A stretch of DNA of 64,000 bases from Allobranchiibius sp. CTAmp26 (GTDB lineage Bacteria > Actinomycetota > Actinomycetes > Actinomycetales > Dermatophilaceae). The translations under genes and the position numbers were made by a program. Shown here in pieces: positions 62,396 to 64,000 of the stretch (its first letter is position 1; each line of letters starts with the position of its first letter). The stretch covers positions 1 through 64,000 of the forward strand of contig NZ_JAGEKR010000014.1 of the NCBI RefSeq assembly GCF_017565405.1, written 5' to 3'. The notes under the pieces were generated by a model. That model was not told where the DNA came from. It saw only the letters and a program-made list of their open reading frames with translations, and ran no database searches.

Positions 62396-63259
62396 TCAGC
62401 TGCTCGCGAGTCGCGCCTTCTGCTCCGACACGTCGTACGACACCGCGGGCCACTGCGGATCCATGGCGCGCAGGTGGTGCAAAAGCAGGTGATGCACCGC
62501 GAAGCGGGCGTACCACTTGTGGTCGGCCGGGACGACGTACCAGGGCGCGGCGTCGGTCGAGGTCTTGTCCACGGCGATCTGGTAGGCCTCTTGGTACGCC
62601 GGCCAGAAGCCGCGCTCGTCGACGTCGTTCGGGTTGAACTTCCACTGCTTGTCGACCCGGTCGAGGCGCCTCGCGAGGCGCTCGCCCTGCTCGTCGCGCG
62701 AGACGTGCAGCATCACCTTGATGACGGTGGTGCCGTTGTCGGCGAGGGTCTGCTCGAACCCGTTGATCTGCCCGTACCGGCGCCCGATCGTCGCGGGAGG
62801 CACCAGGTTGTGCACCCGGGCGATGAGCACGTCCTCGTAGTGCGAGCGGTCGAAGACGCCGACGCTGCCGGCCGGCGGAAGAGCGTTGCGGACCCGCCAG
62901 AGGAAGGGATGGCGCAGCTCCTCGGGCGTCGGCTTCTTGAACGCGTGGTGCGTCACGCCCTGCGGGTCCAGCGATCCGACGACGTGCCGCATGATGCCGC
63001 CCTTGCCGGAGGTGTCCATGCCCTGCACCACCAACAACACGTTGCGCCGGCCGCCCTGCGTGCTCTCGGCGTACATCCGCTCCTGCAGGTCATCGAGCTC
63101 GACCGCGGTCGCCGCCTGCTCCGCCAGAGCAGTCTTCTTGCCCTTCGTGAATCCAGGCGTCGATGCGGGGTCCCGGTCGGCCAGCACGAAACCCGGCTGC
63201 GCCCGCAGCGCCTTCTCCACCGTGGTCGCAAGGTCCTTGGCAGCTGAATTCTTGCCCAT
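62396..63259 (-). CDS. ppk2: Polyphosphate kinase 2
   Basis: A 287-aa PPK2 that moves phosphate between polyphosphate and nucleotides. Walker A is GMDTSGKGG (80-88), Walker B is DRSHYEDV, and the lid contains SRDEQGERLARRL. One-domain PPK2s act with AMP, ADP or GDP; the class cannot be fixed by eye. ATG 63259 has GGGAG upstream. It is convergent with glgX and divergent from the RibD-C gene. Confidence 0.92.
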   Translation of the reverse strand: MGKNSAAKDLATTVEKALRAQPGFVLADRDPASTPGFTKGKKTALAEQAATAVELDDLQERMYAESTQGGRRNVLLVVQGMDTSGKGGIMRHVVGSLDPQGVTHHAFKKPTPEELRHPFLWRVRNALPPAGSVGVFDRSHYEDVLIARVHNLVPPATIGRRYGQINGFEQTLADNGTTVIKVMLHVSRDEQGERLARRLDRVDKQWKFNPNDVDERGFWPAYQEAYQIAVDKTSTDAAPWYVVPADHKWYARFAVHHLLLHHLRAMDPQWPAVSYDVSEQKARLASS

Positions 63260-63299
63260 GCGGGTCTCCCTGGTCACTGGCGGTTGCTTGGATGGCACA

Positions 63300-63962
63300 G
63301 TGCGCCAACTCTTTCCACGCCCTTCAGCCGAGCTTAGCGACGTCGACCTCGCGCGGCTCTACTCCTCAGGACCCGCGCCCGAGGGCTCCGAACCGCGGGT
63401 GCGGCTCAACGCGGTGTCCACGGTGGACGGCGCGGCTGCGGGCCCGGACGGCCTCTCCGGGTCGATCGGCTCCCCCGCCGACCGCCGGGTCTTCGACGTG
63501 CTGCGCGCATGGGCAGACGTCGTACTCGTCGGGCGTGGAACGTATGTGGCAGAGGGTTATTCGGCCTTGCGCACCCGTGACGACCTGGCGTCCTACCGCG
63601 TGGGTCGGGCACCGCACCCGCACCTCGCTGTGCTGACGTCATCACCACTCGCGGCGCAGGCAGCGGAGTCGGGTCGGGGAGCTGTCTTCGCCGTGGCGGG
63701 CGCGCTGCACGACGTGATCTCCGGGCTGCGAGAAGACGGGATGACGCGGGTGCTCTGCGAGGGTGGCCCGCACCTCGCGAGCTCGATGCTCGCCGCCGGA
63801 CTGGTCGATGAGCTGTGTACGACGACCACGCCGATGACGCTTTCAGGCAATGCGATTCGCACGCTGTCCGGCACCGCGCACCGGTCCGACCTGGAGCTGG
63901 TGTCGCTCCTGGAGCAGGACTCGACCCTCGTCGCGAGGTGGCGGGTCACGACAGCGCAGTGA
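63300..63962 (+). CDS. RibD C-terminal domain reductase (pyrimidine reductase-like)
   Basis: A 220-aa DHFR-fold protein related to the reductase half of RibD: RLNAVSTVDGAAAGPDG near residue 38, VLVGRGTYVAEGY, and RVLCEGGPHLASSMLAAGLVDELC. The NADPH-binding region is recognisable. The full riboflavin pathway is not in the window, so its exact substrate is not certain. GTG 63300 is preferred by homologue N-termini; TTG 63288 is an alternative. Confidence 0.85.
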   Translation: MRQLFPRPSAELSDVDLARLYSSGPAPEGSEPRVRLNAVSTVDGAAAGPDGLSGSIGSPADRRVFDVLRAWADVVLVGRGTYVAEGYSALRTRDDLASYRVGRAPHPHLAVLTSSPLAAQAAESGRGAVFAVAGALHDVISGLREDGMTRVLCEGGPHLASSMLAAGLVDELCTTTTPMTLSGNAIRTLSGTAHRSDLELVSLLEQDSTLVARWRVTTAQ

Positions 63963-64000
63963 CCGTACGCCGCTCCCCCGCCGTACGCATGACGAAGCCC

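Overview
The window is high-GC DNA with short intergenic gaps and many 4-bp ATGA/GTGA overlaps. Actinobacterial markers include GAF-ANTAR regulators, a Tad pilus locus without a secretin, a PGPGW-type membrane protein, a MhuD-like haem oxygenase and a PPK2. It most likely comes from an actinobacterial chromosome, perhaps Micrococcales; the genus cannot be fixed from the sequence alone.

Layout. (1) 0.67-5.7 kb: a three-gene membrane formate dehydrogenase operon whose catalytic residue is Cys, not selenocysteine. (2) 5.7-10.7 kb: a regulatory block of three GAF-ANTAR proteins, a SigB/SigF-type sigma factor and a two-CBS protein, with a structured leader and a small ORF ahead of the sigma gene. 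(3) 10.7-18.7 kb, minus strand: a full Tad/Flp pilus operon (pilin, TadE, TadG-like, CpaB, CpaE/TadZ, TadA, TadB, TadC, prepilin peptidase), with a TetR gene divergent to it. (4) 20.6-29.5 kb: a DUF1275 protein, a GntR/FCD regulator and an operon of binding protein, two permeases, two ATPases and a gamma-glutamyltransferase without a signal peptide. (5) 29.9-38.1 kb: tRNA-Val, an aldo/keto reductase, pabB-pabC, a collapsed BBE-like oxidase pseudogene that keeps its control signals, a DUF4331 operon and a secreted protein. (6) 38.1-51.4 kb: HAD, hydrolase and DHFR-like genes, then a second peptide-uptake operon (binding protein, two permeases, two ATPases, M55 D-aminopeptidase, isoaspartyl peptidase, SDR, proline-iminopeptidase-like hydrolase), with an RpiR regulator and a second SDR divergent to it. 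(7) 51.6-56.9 kb: accessory-looking DNA with a haem monooxygenase, a NERD protein, an I78 protease-inhibitor protein divergent from an HtrA-type protease, a tRNA 3' fragment, an unrecognised 352-aa protein and a decayed copy of the NERD gene start. (8) 57-64 kb: four tRNA genes, a patatin, a VOC protein, a YihY-type membrane protein, glgX, ppk2 and a RibD-C reductase.

The most interesting theme is the pair of parallel import-and-cleave loci. Each joins a complete oligopeptide ABC transporter to a cytosolic Ntn hydrolase aimed at isopeptide bonds: gamma-glutamyl in one, beta-aspartyl in the other, the latter with a D-aminopeptidase. Each has its own regulator and nearby candidate operator palindromes. 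This suggests salvage of non-ribosomal, cell-wall or glutathione-type peptides. The second theme is a stress-regulation block in which RNA-binding ANTAR proteins sit beside a sigma-factor leader that could act as an attenuator.
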